From the NCBI RefSeq assembly GCF_040932005.1, contig NZ_CP162414.1, positions 3,267,961-3,331,960 of the forward strand: a stretch of 64,000 nucleotides of DNA, in the 5' to 3' direction. The DNA is from Aestuariibius sp. HNIBRBA575 (GTDB taxonomy: Bacteria > Pseudomonadota > Alphaproteobacteria > Rhodobacterales > Rhodobacteraceae). Position numbers and translations under genes: made by a program. Shown one piece after another: positions 8,670-17,956 of this stretch; position 1 is the first letter of the stretch; every line of letters starts with the position of its first letter. The notes below the pieces were generated by a model. That model was given only the letters and a program-made list of their open reading frames with translations. It made no database searches and was not told where the DNA came from.

Positions 8670-9179
8670 ATGTTACGCAGAAACTTTCTACTTGGGCTTT
8701 CCGCTGCTGCATTGGCAGCCTGTAACGCGCCTTCTGTTCCGGTGGGGCCAGATGGGCTTCCTTTGCCGCAATTATATCGAATTGCGCCCGGCGACACAGC
8801 GAACGTCCAGTTTCGCATGCTGGACGGGGTAAATGCCTTGCGGATCGCATCCGGACGTGGACCCGTTCAACTGAACGCACAGTTGAATGCCGCCGCAGCA
8901 ACCCATTCCCGCGATATGAGCGTTCAAAACCGCCCATGGCATTTTGGATCTGATGCATCATCCCCGATCGATCGCGTCCGCCGCGTCGGCTATACTGGTG
9001 ACCTACGTGGTGAAAATATTTCGGAAACCTATGAAAACGAAACCGAAACGCTGGCCGCATGGATGAACCTGCCTGAAACGCGCGATGTAATTTTGGACCC
9101 AAATGCCACGCAGATGGGGTTTGCCTGGTTTCAGGAACCGGCCGGCAAAATCTGGTGGACATTGGTGATGGGCAGCTAA
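8670..9179 (+). CDS. CAP-domain (SCP/PR1) lipoprotein
   Basis: This 169-residue protein has a lipoprotein signal (M-L-R-R-N-F-L-L-G-L, lipobox L-A-A-C at residues 15-18) and a CAP domain: L-N-A-Q-L-N-A-A-A-A-T-H-S-R-D-M, then W-H-F-G-S, then R-G-E-N-I-S and A-W-M-N. CAP proteins act outside the cytoplasm, but their biochemical role is usually unknown. The start at 8670 is chosen because it begins the lipoprotein signal; an upstream in-frame ATG at 8532 would bury it behind 46 polar residues. Its stop is three bases from that of the convergent L,D-transpeptidase. Confidence 0.88.
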   Translation: MLRRNFLLGLSAAALAACNAPSVPVGPDGLPLPQLYRIAPGDTANVQFRMLDGVNALRIASGRGPVQLNAQLNAAAATHSRDMSVQNRPWHFGSDASSPIDRVRRVGYTGDLRGENISETYENETETLAAWMNLPETRDVILDPNATQMGFAWFQEPAGKIWWTLVMGS

Positions 9180-9182
9180 GGA

Positions 9183-9686
9183 TCAAGGATAGATTGCGAT
9201 GATGGTTCCGTCCTGAACCATCGCGTAAATCTCTTCCATTTCGTCATTGGTGACGGCAATGCAACCTGCCGTCCAATCGACCATTCTAACCAAAGCGCTG
9301 GGTGTGCCGTGGATAAAAATGTCACCGCCGGGTGGCAGGCCAAGCACAGCTGCCGCAGACCGATCCTGTGTATTGGGATAAGAAATCCCTAACGACAGAT
9401 GAAACCGAGAATTCGGATTACGACGGTCAATGCGATAGACACCTTCAGGCGTGCGCCCGTCGCCTTCGTGTTGTTTGTGCCCTGTTGGCTCAAATCCAAG
9501 CTCAAACCGGTACCGCTTCAACACTTCGGATCCGTGCATCAAATACATCATCCGCCGCTCTTTGTATAAAACAAGCGCGGTGACTTCGGGCCCCGAATAG
9601 GACCTGAATTTGGATTCCGTTTGGGTGCTTGCACAGCCCGTCAGGACAAGCGCAACCATCAGTAGAATAGAATGTACGAGTTTCAT
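9183..9686 (-). CDS. L,D-transpeptidase family lipoprotein
   Basis: This 167-residue protein has a lipoprotein signal (M-K-L-V-H-S-I, lipobox L-T-G-C) and a YkuD domain with His126 in I-H-G-T-P-S and Cys142 in W-T-A-G-C-I-A-V-T-N, the variant motif of the ErfK/SrfK-like branch. It is expected to act on peptidoglycan in the periplasm, tethered to a membrane. The start at 9686 has AGAGA upstream; an upstream ATG at 9731 would precede the lipoprotein signal by 15 residues. It converges with the CAP-domain gene. Confidence 0.9.
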   Translation of the reverse strand: MKLVHSILLMVALVLTGCASTQTESKFRSYSGPEVTALVLYKERRMMYLMHGSEVLKRYRFELGFEPTGHKQHEGDGRTPEGVYRIDRRNPNSRFHLSLGISYPNTQDRSAAAVLGLPPGGDIFIHGTPSALVRMVDWTAGCIAVTNDEMEEIYAMVQDGTIIAIYP

Positions 9687-9761
9687 TTCTCTGCCCGAGT
9701 GCCCCGTTTGATTGATCGGGGCATATATCAAATTGGCGTTAAATCATAGCCCCAACACGGG

Positions 9762-10958
9762 TCACGACCGCGTGAAGGACGCCGCCAGTTCGACATGCGG
9801 GGACCACCTAAATTGATCGACAACCTTTATCCAATTGAGCGTATAGCCACCGTCCAGCAACACTTTGGCATCACGGGCAAATGTCACAGGATTACACGAC
9901 ACCATCGCCACAATCGGGATGTCACAATCGGCCAAACGGTCAACCTGCGCCTCTGCACCGGCACGCGGCGGGTCGATCACCGCGGCATTATATTTTTTCA
10001 GCTCGTCCACCTCTAGGGGGCGGCGAAACAGATCACGCGCTTCTGTTGTGACCTTCTTAAGCCCTTTTGCATGGCGCCATCCCGCATCCAATGCATCCAG
10101 CATCGGGCCAAACCCTTCGACGGCATGCACCTCTGCTTTGGCGGCCAAAGGCAGTGAAAATGTCCCGCACCCTGAAAACAGATCAACGATCTTTTTGGAT
10201 TTTCCAACGGTTTCCTGCACCGCTTCTAGCAGCGCGCCTTCACCGTCGCGGGTCGCCTGTAAAAATGCGCTGGGGGGTGGGGCCACTTCGGCGCCACCAA
10301 AGACCTGAACCGGGGGCAAAATGGTCACCACAGGTTCATCTGCCCAAACCAAACGGGCCAATTTATGACGTTGGGCGAAATTGGCCAATTCAATCCGCAA
10401 TTCGCCGGTCAGTTCCTTGTCCGTGCCCACATGCACATCCGGGCCGTTGGGCGTGTCAGTGACAGTCAATGCCACCTCGGATTTTCGGGTCGCGGCGATA
10501 ATTGTCAGCTCTTCTAATGCGGGGATAACCGCAGCGATTTGCGACACCAGCAACATGCAATCGGGCACCGCGACGACCATGTCAGATCCACGGGCGTGAA
10601 ACCCAACCAGCGCGCCCTTTTTGGTGCGACGGCCCGAAAATTTAGCCCGACGGCGGGATCGGGCGGGCGACGTGTGAATGCCGCGAATATCGGTTTCGAT
10701 CCCATGCGCACGCAAAGCCGTTTCAACGATGCCCATTTTCCAACGCGACACCAATTCATCGGACCCGTGTTGCATCGCACAGCCACCACAGGATTTGAAA
10801 TGTCGGCATGGCGCTGCCACACGATCCGCAGACGGCGTCAAAATCCGCGCCGATCCATCGGTCAACAGCTCAATCTCTTCGCCCGCCAGAACGCGGGTAA
10901 CCAACGTGCCATCGGTCGCCCGACCCATGCCGTGATGTGTTAAACTTTCAATTTTCAT
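9762..10958 (-). CDS. 23S rRNA/tRNA m5U methyltransferase family protein (RlmD/TrmA-like)
   Basis: This 398-residue protein belongs to the TrmA/RlmC/RlmD family, which methylates C5 of uridine in RNA. It carries an iron-sulfur cysteine set (C51, C57, C60 in C-R-H-F-K-S-C-G-G-C, with a fourth in A-V-P-D-C-M), the SAM region D-L-F-S-G-C-G-T-F, D-P-P-R-A-G-A, and the catalytic cysteine in S-C-N-P-V-T-F-A-R-D. The four-Cys cluster points to RlmC/RlmD rather than TrmA. The N-terminal TRAM-like part is short. It directly follows the second ABC exporter gene. Target base is not determinable. Confidence 0.87.
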   Translation of the reverse strand: MKIESLTHHGMGRATDGTLVTRVLAGEEIELLTDGSARILTPSADRVAAPCRHFKSCGGCAMQHGSDELVSRWKMGIVETALRAHGIETDIRGIHTSPARSRRRAKFSGRRTKKGALVGFHARGSDMVVAVPDCMLLVSQIAAVIPALEELTIIAATRKSEVALTVTDTPNGPDVHVGTDKELTGELRIELANFAQRHKLARLVWADEPVVTILPPVQVFGGAEVAPPPSAFLQATRDGEGALLEAVQETVGKSKKIVDLFSGCGTFSLPLAAKAEVHAVEGFGPMLDALDAGWRHAKGLKKVTTEARDLFRRPLEVDELKKYNAAVIDPPRAGAEAQVDRLADCDIPIVAMVSCNPVTFARDAKVLLDGGYTLNWIKVVDQFRWSPHVELAASFTRS

Positions 10959-12815
10959 CTATTCAGCTGCGTCCTGCGTGGCAATAAACCCACCCGATTG
11001 GCGGTTCCAATAGCGGGTATACAGCCCATTCGCCGCAAGCAAGTCCTCGTGGCGGCCTTCTTCGACAATGTGGCCCCGATCCAGCACGATTATGCGATCC
11101 ATAGATGAAATCGTCGACAATCGGTGCGCAATCGCCACAACGGTTTTGCCTTGCATGGCATTTTTCAACGCGTCTTGGATGGCGGCCTCAACTTCGGAAT
11201 CCAAGGCAGAGGTCGCTTCGTCCAGCACCAAAATTGGCGCATCCTTTAACATTGCCCGGGCCAGCGCGATCCGTTGGCGTTGCCCCCCTGACAATTTGAC
11301 CCCACGTTCGCCCAAATGCGCATCCATTCCGATACGCCCGTTTTGGTCGCGCAGATCCTTGATAAAGTCATCTGCCTTGGCCCGTTTCACCGCATTCTCT
11401 ATTTCGGCGTCGCTGGCATCGCTGCGTCCATAAATGATGTTGTCACGCGCAGATCGGTTAAACATCGCCGTTTCTTGGGTCACCATGCCGATTTTCTGAC
11501 GCAGCGAATTTTGCGTGACCAAGGCGATGTTCTGACCATCGATGGCAACGTGGCCGTGTTCTGGGTCGTACAGCCGCAACAAAAGCGACGCCAATGTTGA
11601 TTTCCCAGCACCAGACGCGCCGACAATACCCAGTTTTTCGCCCGGCTGAATAGTCAGCGACACTTTTTTGATGCCGCCCACATCAGACCCATAAGCAAAG
11701 GTCACATCGCGAAATTCGATTCCGCCCCGGGTCACGTCCAATTGCGTCGCGTTTTTTGCATCGACCAGTTCGTGCGGCGGGGTCAGACTGCGCAGCCCGT
11801 CTTCTATTTCGCCCAGCGCGCCATAGATCGACATCAATGTCCAACTGACAAAGCCGGTCATCTGGCTTAGTCGGATCGACATTGCGCCGATGGCCGCCAG
11901 ATCACCTGAACTTGCCGCACCGGATTGCCATAACAGCAATCCCTGCCAAATCATCGCAACCGGCAGAATCCCCGCGATTGTTATCATTGCACCACGCATG
12001 CCAACGGCCATTTCGGCCCATGTGATCGCCGCATTTCGAAACGACATAGCGGCATCAACCGTGCCGCGATCTTCGTGGTCGTCACGCGCAAACAATTTGA
12101 CCGTCTTGATGTTGGTCACAGTGTCAACAATCTGGCCCGTCACCGCGGCACGGGCATTTGCGCGGGTTTTGGACCGCGCACGCACACGCGGCAGGAAATA
12201 CCGCAATGTCAGCAGATAAAGGACAATCCAAATCACCACCGTCACGCCCAGCTGCGCGGACACTGCCCCACTGAGCAAAACCATGCCCAGCGCGGATGAA
12301 AACGCAAAGACAATCACGTTGACCGCATCTGTGACCACTTGGGTTGTGGCCGATGCGGTCTGCATTTTCTTTTGCGCCAAACGCCCAGCAAAATCGTTGT
12401 CAAAGAACGTCACCGAATGGCCAGATGCGTATCTATTCAGGCGCAAAAGGACCTGATTGTGCAGATTTGGGGCCAGTGCGATGCTCTGCATGATCGACGC
12501 AGTGGTAAAGGCCAAAGGCCGCAGGACCATCACCAAAAACACCGCCGCAATGATCAGGCCCAGGTTTTGCGACCAAAACCCATCCGGTCCCATGGCTGTG
12601 GCATCAATTATGCGGCCCAGCGCGTACATCATCAACGATTCCGTCGCGCCGCCAAACATAAACCCAACACAAGCAAACGCCAGAACCAGCCAAAGCCCCT
12701 GCATCGACCATAGAATAAACGCAACCAGCGTGCGGGGTGGCGGCGTTTTCGCGGGTTGTTCAGGATCAGCTAAGTTTCCGGCCCATTTTGCAAACCGGCT
12801 TGCCTCAATACTCAT
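10959..12815 (-). CDS. ABC transporter, fused permease and ATP-binding protein
   Basis: This 618-residue half-transporter has about six membrane segments in residues 30-330 and an ATPase domain with Walker A G-I-V-G-A-S-G-A-G-K-S-T, signature L-S-G-G-Q-R-Q-R, Walker B I-L-V-L-D-E-A-T, and an H-loop A-H-R-L-S-T-I. All catalytic motifs are intact. It overlaps the preceding paralogue by four bases (12812-12815), so the two are co-expressed and may form a heterodimeric exporter of the MsbA/MDR type. Substrate is unknown. Confidence 0.92.
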   Translation of the reverse strand: MSIEASRFAKWAGNLADPEQPAKTPPPRTLVAFILWSMQGLWLVLAFACVGFMFGGATESLMMYALGRIIDATAMGPDGFWSQNLGLIIAAVFLVMVLRPLAFTTASIMQSIALAPNLHNQVLLRLNRYASGHSVTFFDNDFAGRLAQKKMQTASATTQVVTDAVNVIVFAFSSALGMVLLSGAVSAQLGVTVVIWIVLYLLTLRYFLPRVRARSKTRANARAAVTGQIVDTVTNIKTVKLFARDDHEDRGTVDAAMSFRNAAITWAEMAVGMRGAMITIAGILPVAMIWQGLLLWQSGAASSGDLAAIGAMSIRLSQMTGFVSWTLMSIYGALGEIEDGLRSLTPPHELVDAKNATQLDVTRGGIEFRDVTFAYGSDVGGIKKVSLTIQPGEKLGIVGASGAGKSTLASLLLRLYDPEHGHVAIDGQNIALVTQNSLRQKIGMVTQETAMFNRSARDNIIYGRSDASDAEIENAVKRAKADDFIKDLRDQNGRIGMDAHLGERGVKLSGGQRQRIALARAMLKDAPILVLDEATSALDSEVEAAIQDALKNAMQGKTVVAIAHRLSTISSMDRIIVLDRGHIVEEGRHEDLLAANGLYTRYWNRQSGGFIATQDAAE

Positions 12816-14656
12816 TCCGCTTCCTCTTCGGCCCCTAAGAACCCGCCTGACTGACGGTTCCAGAACCCGGCATATTGCCCGTTCAACTGCAGCAATTCCT
12901 GATGGGTGCCTTGTTCAATGATGCGCCCTTGGTCCATGACAACGATCCGGTCCATACGGGCAATCGTCGACAACCGATGCGCAATCGCAATCACGGTTTT
13001 GCCCTCCATCAATCCATAAAGCGTGTCTTGAATGGCTGCTTCCACTTCGGAATCCAGCGCCGATGTCGCTTCGTCCAGTAACAAGATCGGGGCGTCTTTT
13101 AGTAACACACGCGCAATCGCGATCCGCTGGCGTTGCCCGCCCGACAGTTTGACACCCCGCTCACCGACCTGAGCGTCATAACCCCGACCGCCTTTGCTAT
13201 CCTGAAGGGTCATGATGAAATCATGCGCCTCGGCCCGTTTGGCGGCGGCAATGATGTCGTCCTCGGTTGCATCTGGGCGGCCATACAAAATGTTCGCACG
13301 CACAGATCTATGCAGCAGCGAACTATCCTGTTGCACCATGCCAATTGCCAGTCTCAAACTGTCTTGGGTGATGTTGGATATATCGTGCCCATCGACCCTA
13401 ATTCTGCCCGTTTCAGCGTCGTAGAACCGCAATAGCAGCTTAACAAGGGTCGATTTACCGGCACCCGACCGCCCGACCAAACCGACCTTTTCACCGGCGG
13501 CAATCGACAGGCTAATCTGATCCAAACCGCCTGTGCCTTTGCCATAATGATGTGACAATTGTTCAATCTCAATCGCACCGGGCCCCGCTGGCAAAGGCTG
13601 GGCACTGTTTTGATCCAACAGCGTGATGGGCTGCGAAATGGTTTCCATCCCTTCGGACACGATACCCAAATTCTGGAACAGATTTGTCACCGCCCACATG
13701 ATCCACCCCGTCATCGCGTTTAGGCGCAAAGTCAGCGAAGTCGCAGCCGCAACGATCCCAACAGTCGCATTTCCGCCGAAATAGAGCCACATCGCCCACC
13801 CCACGACACCAAGGATCAAGAGCCCGTTCAAAAATACCAGAACCACATCCATGATCGTATAAAGCCGCATTTCCGCTTGGAATGTTGATCTCGTTTTTTC
13901 GATCGCTTCGCGTGCATAATCCAATTCTTGGTCATGATGGGCGAACATTTTGACAGAATGGATGTTGGAATAGCTGTCCACAACACGGCCCGTCACTTCG
14001 GATCGCGCATCGGACGCAGCCTTGGATGCAGGACCAACCCGTTTGATCGTCCACCGCATTAACAAAAAGTAAAACCCAAGCCAGATCATCATTGGGATCA
14101 TCAAACGAGGGTCAGCACCCGCCAGCAAAACCGCTGCGCCGATGACGTAGGCTGTGGCAAAGGTCACCGCATCGAACAGCTGAAAAATCACCTCGCCTGC
14201 GGCGGGCGGCGTTTGCATAATCCGATTGGCAATGCGCCCGGCAAAATCCTCTTCGAACCACCCCACGGACTGACGCAGAACATGTTTATGCGCGCGCCAA
14301 CGTACGATCGTGCCAAAATTCGGCAAAATCGCATTGTTCAGCAATCCCACATCGACGATTTGCAACAACGGGCGCAAAAACAGAATGAAAAGAGCCACCA
14401 GAATAAATTCTGTCCCGTGATTGGCCCAGATATTGCCGGGGTCCCCAACGGACAGCAGATCAACCATGCGGCCCAGATACCAAATCAGCCACAGCTCAAC
14501 GCCGGCAACGATCACGGACATCACCCCGGTGGCCCAAAACACTTTGCGAAAGGGCTTCATGTAGCTGCGCAAAAATGGCCACAGCTTTTTGGGTGGTGAA
14601 TCTATCGCTGAATAGTCTTCGAATGGGTCAATGAGGTTTTCAAAATACTTAAACAC
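12812..14656 (-). CDS. ABC transporter, fused permease and ATP-binding protein
   Basis: This 614-residue paralogue of the downstream exporter has a membrane domain in about residues 30-330 and a complete ATPase domain: G-L-V-G-R-S-G-A-G-K-S-T, L-S-G-G-Q-R-Q-R-I-A-I, I-L-L-L-D-E-A-T, A-H-R-L-S-T-I. The first residues (M-F-K-Y-F-E-N-L-I-D-P-F) are typical of the alphaproteobacterial pair. It is translationally coupled to the second exporter gene. Likely an efflux or lipid-type exporter; substrate not inferable. Confidence 0.92.
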   Translation of the reverse strand: MFKYFENLIDPFEDYSAIDSPPKKLWPFLRSYMKPFRKVFWATGVMSVIVAGVELWLIWYLGRMVDLLSVGDPGNIWANHGTEFILVALFILFLRPLLQIVDVGLLNNAILPNFGTIVRWRAHKHVLRQSVGWFEEDFAGRIANRIMQTPPAAGEVIFQLFDAVTFATAYVIGAAVLLAGADPRLMIPMMIWLGFYFLLMRWTIKRVGPASKAASDARSEVTGRVVDSYSNIHSVKMFAHHDQELDYAREAIEKTRSTFQAEMRLYTIMDVVLVFLNGLLILGVVGWAMWLYFGGNATVGIVAAATSLTLRLNAMTGWIMWAVTNLFQNLGIVSEGMETISQPITLLDQNSAQPLPAGPGAIEIEQLSHHYGKGTGGLDQISLSIAAGEKVGLVGRSGAGKSTLVKLLLRFYDAETGRIRVDGHDISNITQDSLRLAIGMVQQDSSLLHRSVRANILYGRPDATEDDIIAAAKRAEAHDFIMTLQDSKGGRGYDAQVGERGVKLSGGQRQRIAIARVLLKDAPILLLDEATSALDSEVEAAIQDTLYGLMEGKTVIAIAHRLSTIARMDRIVVMDQGRIIEQGTHQELLQLNGQYAGFWNRQSGGFLGAEEEAE

Positions 14657-14709
14657 TGGAACGATCCTCTCGGATCAATTCATAGCGCAGTTATCGCTTA
14701 ACCTGAACC

Positions 14710-15867
14710 TCAGGTATTTGACAGAAGCGTCGTTTTATCCAGCGACATGCCTGACGCGATCCATGCCTGTTCCGCCCGTCTGAGAGTATCGCCGATTTCT
14801 GGCCCCTTTAAGGAACTTGGCAGGTCCGCAGCAACCAGCGGAAAAACCTGCGCGGCACCCAGTTTCGCCTCTTCAATCAGATCGGGCTGAACCTCTTGGC
14901 CTGACATCGCCGCACGGATGAGCAATATGTCAATCGCCCGGTCTGCGCCATGCCTGTACCCCAGTTCCATCGCGGATTGCATCGCGCCTAAACCGCCCTG
15001 AATTACGCTCAGGTTTTTGGCCTCTTTTCGCGATAAACGCAGGTTTAGTGTCACATCTTGTCCGCCGATGATGGCCAGACGACGTATCCAGTCAGGGCCA
15101 ATTTCAGCCTGCTGTTCCACATGAACAAGGACGGCCAATAGGTCAGGCGCCGCCCCGGGTAGGGCCTGCATCAGCGCACCACAAGCCGCCATAGAAGCGG
15201 TCGCCGGCGCTGGATCCTTGGCCAGGAACAGCTTTCGAAGCTCGGCTCCGATCCGTTCCTTGGATAATTTGGCGATCCCTTCGACATGTTCGGCGCAAGC
15301 AGCCAGCCCATCAGGGTCCAGCCCTGCGCCCGGATCACCATACCATGCGTGAAACCGGAAAAACCGCAGAATGCGTAGATAATCCTCTCGAATGCGGGCG
15401 TTTGGATCGTCGATAAACCGGAAAATCCGCGCATTCAGGTCGGGTATGCCGTCCAGTGGATCGGCAATTTGTCCACGCGCGTCAGCATAAAGCGCGTTCA
15501 TCGTAAAATCGCGACGATGCGCATCCTCTGTCAGGGTTTTGGCAAATGCGACGACAGCACGCCGCCCATCCGTTTCGACATCCCGACGAAAGGTCGTAAT
15601 TTCATAAGGGATATGGTTTGCAATTACGGTGATTGTGCCGTGATCTATACCCGTCGGTACCGCGTTGAACCCAGCGCTTTGCGCCAGTTTAATCACCGTT
15701 TCGGGATGGGCATCGGTCGATATATCCAGATCATTGACCGGCTCACCCAACAGCGCATTGCGCACACAGCCGCCGACAAACCACGCCTGATATCCTGCGT
15801 TTTCCAGCATTGCGCAGACGCGCTGCGACGTGTCAGAGGTGAGCCATTCCGCCGTGATTTGGGTCAT
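14710..15867 (-). CDS. cca: CCA tRNA nucleotidyltransferase
   Basis: This 385-residue enzyme of the class II poly(A) polymerase/CCA family adds or repairs the CCA end of tRNAs. The catalytic motif G-G-C-V-R-N-A-L-L is followed by the Asp pair in V-N-D-L-D-I-S-T; R-R-D-F-T-M-N-A-L-Y and R-I-R-E-D-Y-L-R-I-L-R-F-F-R-F are also present. The start at 15867 (M-T-Q-I-T-A-E-W-L) overlaps the NUDIX stop by four bases; a further upstream Met would add 35 residues lying inside the NUDIX gene. It forms an operon with hslO and the NUDIX gene. Confidence 0.93.
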   Translation of the reverse strand: MTQITAEWLTSDTSQRVCAMLENAGYQAWFVGGCVRNALLGEPVNDLDISTDAHPETVIKLAQSAGFNAVPTGIDHGTITVIANHIPYEITTFRRDVETDGRRAVVAFAKTLTEDAHRRDFTMNALYADARGQIADPLDGIPDLNARIFRFIDDPNARIREDYLRILRFFRFHAWYGDPGAGLDPDGLAACAEHVEGIAKLSKERIGAELRKLFLAKDPAPATASMAACGALMQALPGAAPDLLAVLVHVEQQAEIGPDWIRRLAIIGGQDVTLNLRLSRKEAKNLSVIQGGLGAMQSAMELGYRHGADRAIDILLIRAAMSGQEVQPDLIEEAKLGAAQVFPLVAADLPSSLKGPEIGDTLRRAEQAWIASGMSLDKTTLLSNT

Positions 15868-16457
15868 GCGTTCATCCGATCCGCAAGCCCGTGCAGCATT
15901 CGTGCCGTGGCGCCCCAAATGTAATAAGGACCAAATGGGACCGTGTAATAGTGCCGCCATTTTCCCTGCCAACGACGACGTTCGACATGGAATTCCGCTG
16001 GATTAGTGACGTTTTTCAGGGGCACCGAAAACACTTCGGCCACTTCGCCTTGCTCAGCTTGAATGGTGAATTCCCCGTGGATCAAACCCACGACAGGTGT
16101 GGCACTAAACCGGGTCACAGTTTCATGGGCGGGCAATTGTCCAAGGATTTCGACCTGATGTCGCGGCAGGCCAATTTCTTCGTTGGCTTCGCGCAGGGCC
16201 GTGTCGGCCAGATCGATGTCCGCGTCATCCATCTTGCCCCCCGGAAAGGCGATCTGACCGGGGTGATGTTTCAAACGGGCGGACCGTTTGGTTAGGATGA
16301 CACGTGCATCTTCGGTCACGCCAATCAGAACGGCGGCGGGACGCAACACGCGATCTTCAGGCAATGTTACGTCGGGGTTCAGATCAAAATCTGAGGATTC
16401 CCCGCCGCCTTGGTTCAAGGCCGCGAGGAGGGTTGATCGTAGATCAGGCTTCGTCAT
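15864..16457 (-). CDS. NUDIX hydrolase, CoA pyrophosphatase type
   Basis: This 197-residue NUDIX protein has the box G-G-K-M-D-D-A-D, then T-A-L-R-E-A-N-E-E-I-G-L, preceded by H-P-G-Q-I-A-F-P, the signature of the NudL/CoA diphosphatase group that cleaves CoA to phosphopantetheine. The start at 16457 overlaps hslO by 14 bases and gives the family length. It sits between hslO and cca in a leftward operon with overlaps at both ends. Confidence 0.87.
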   Translation of the reverse strand: MTKPDLRSTLLAALNQGGGESSDFDLNPDVTLPEDRVLRPAAVLIGVTEDARVILTKRSARLKHHPGQIAFPGGKMDDADIDLADTALREANEEIGLPRHQVEILGQLPAHETVTRFSATPVVGLIHGEFTIQAEQGEVAEVFSVPLKNVTNPAEFHVERRRWQGKWRHYYTVPFGPYYIWGATARMLHGLADRMNA

Positions 16458-17445
16458 TGGCCGTCTTGGTGGCTTCGAACCCCAATGTTTCGGGTTCGAA
16501 CACATAATGGGACCCACAAAACTGACAATCGGCGGTAACGGTGCCCTCTTTGGTGGTCATATGCGCGATGTCCTTGGCCGAATAGATCGACAGGCTTTCG
16601 CGTACACGCGCGGGCGAACAGGAACAGCCGAATTTGACGCTTTGGGCATCAAAGACACGTGGCTTTTCCTCATGAAACAACCGGACCAGCAACTCAGACG
16701 GTTGAACCGATGGGCCCACCAGTTCCAAATCTTCGACCGTATCCAGCAAGGTATTTGCACGCGTCCAGTTTTCGCCTTCTGCTTCGTCCAAAATATCCGT
16801 GGCAGCCAACAGCCCCTCTTCGCCGGTTGGCTCTTCTTTGTTGGCCAAAGGCGATGCTTTGGGCATTTGTTGCAGCATAACACCGCCTGCCCGCCAGCTT
16901 TCGACGCCGCCCGCTAAGGTCGATTTGCCAAACGACAATTGGAACCGAGTCGGCAATTGTTCCGATTGCGCGAAATAGGTTTCCGCACAGGCGGTCAGCG
17001 ATCCACCCGCAATTGGCGTGATGCCCTGATAGGGTGTGTTGCCTTCGCCTTGGTCGATCAGAATAGCAAAATAACCCTTGCCGATTTCGTCAAACGGCGT
17101 GCCGGAATTTAGCAAACGCTCTGCATCATAGGATGCATAGGCGCGGATGCGCGCAGGTTTACCATCCTCGGTTGGGCCATAATAATCGGTCGCGATAATC
17201 CGCGCGCCACCATCACCACGCACCTGCAATGACAGTTTCCACCGCAGTTTGATCGTTTGACCAATCAGCGCCGTCAGCAGCGCCATTTCAGCAACCAATG
17301 CTTCGACGACGGGGGGGTAATTGTGCTGCTCCAGCACTTGATCCAATACGCCATCCAACCGCGCCACGCGGCCACGGATATCAGAAGCGTCCAACTGAAA
17401 CGGCAACACAGTGTCGTCCCAAGCAATTTGCGATCCCAGATTCAT
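16444..17445 (-). CDS. hslO: Hsp33 redox-regulated chaperone
   Basis: This 333-residue cytoplasmic holdase is switched on by oxidation. The C-terminal zinc-binding redox switch shows C-S-C (in F-G-C-S-C-S) and, about 30 residues on, C-Q-F-C-G. The start at 17445 (M-N-L-G-S-Q-I-A-W-D-D) is the normal family N-terminus; in-frame Mets further upstream would run into the divergent NUDIX region. Operon order is hslO, NUDIX, cca. Confidence 0.92.
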   Translation of the reverse strand: MNLGSQIAWDDTVLPFQLDASDIRGRVARLDGVLDQVLEQHNYPPVVEALVAEMALLTALIGQTIKLRWKLSLQVRGDGGARIIATDYYGPTEDGKPARIRAYASYDAERLLNSGTPFDEIGKGYFAILIDQGEGNTPYQGITPIAGGSLTACAETYFAQSEQLPTRFQLSFGKSTLAGGVESWRAGGVMLQQMPKASPLANKEEPTGEEGLLAATDILDEAEGENWTRANTLLDTVEDLELVGPSVQPSELLVRLFHEEKPRVFDAQSVKFGCSCSPARVRESLSIYSAKDIAHMTTKEGTVTADCQFCGSHYVFEPETLGFEATKTANDEA

Positions 17446-17524
17446 AGGGTTTCCTAACCAGTTCAGGATTGGCATACCGCGTCCATATAGGTGCGGCAAG
17501 TCGTGGTCCAAGGGGGCGAGTGTC

Positions 17525-17956
17525 ATGAGACGTTTTGGAGAGGCCGTCAAGAGCGGTCAAAAATACACGATCCGGCCGGGGGCCTATGCGATTTTGCCCA
17601 AATGGGGTGGCTTGCTGTGCACGCTGGAACGGCTGGAAGATTGGGAAGTGCAGCTGCCCGGTGGCGGAATTGATCCCGGAGAAAACCCAATTGCCGCCCT
17701 GCACCGCGAAGTGTTTGAAGAAACCGGCTGGAAAATCGCCACCCCGCGCAAAGTTGGGACCTATACACGGTTCTGCTATATGGCGGAATATGACCTGTGG
17801 GCGCAAAAAGTGTGCCACATTTACACGGCCCTGCCCGTGCGCAAACATTCCGACCCGTTGGAATCCCATCACACGGCGTTGTGGCTATCCCCAGAAGAAG
17901 CGCTAACACAGCTTGCCAATTCCGGGGATCGTCATTTTTTGCAACGCGTGATCTAG
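17525..17956 (+). CDS. NUDIX hydrolase
   Basis: This 143-residue protein has the NUDIX box G-G-G-I-D-P-G-E-N-P, then A-A-L-H-R-E-V-F-E-E-T-G-W. It hydrolyses a nucleoside diphosphate linked to some moiety; the substrate is unclear. The start at 17525 (M-R-R-F-G-E-A-V-K) is preferred over an upstream Met at 17411 because it clears the divergent hslO start by 79 bases. Its TAG overlaps the stop of the convergent membrane protein (CTAG, 17953-17956). Confidence 0.85.
   Translation: MRRFGEAVKSGQKYTIRPGAYAILPKWGGLLCTLERLEDWEVQLPGGGIDPGENPIAALHREVFEETGWKIATPRKVGTYTRFCYMAEYDLWAQKVCHIYTALPVRKHSDPLESHHTALWLSPEEALTQLANSGDRHFLQRVI

Noticed and set aside
9708..9732. FNR-like TTGAT...ATCAA near the second L,D-transpeptidase
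   Set aside because: The half-sites are spaced by ten bases rather than four, so it does not fit the FNR site.
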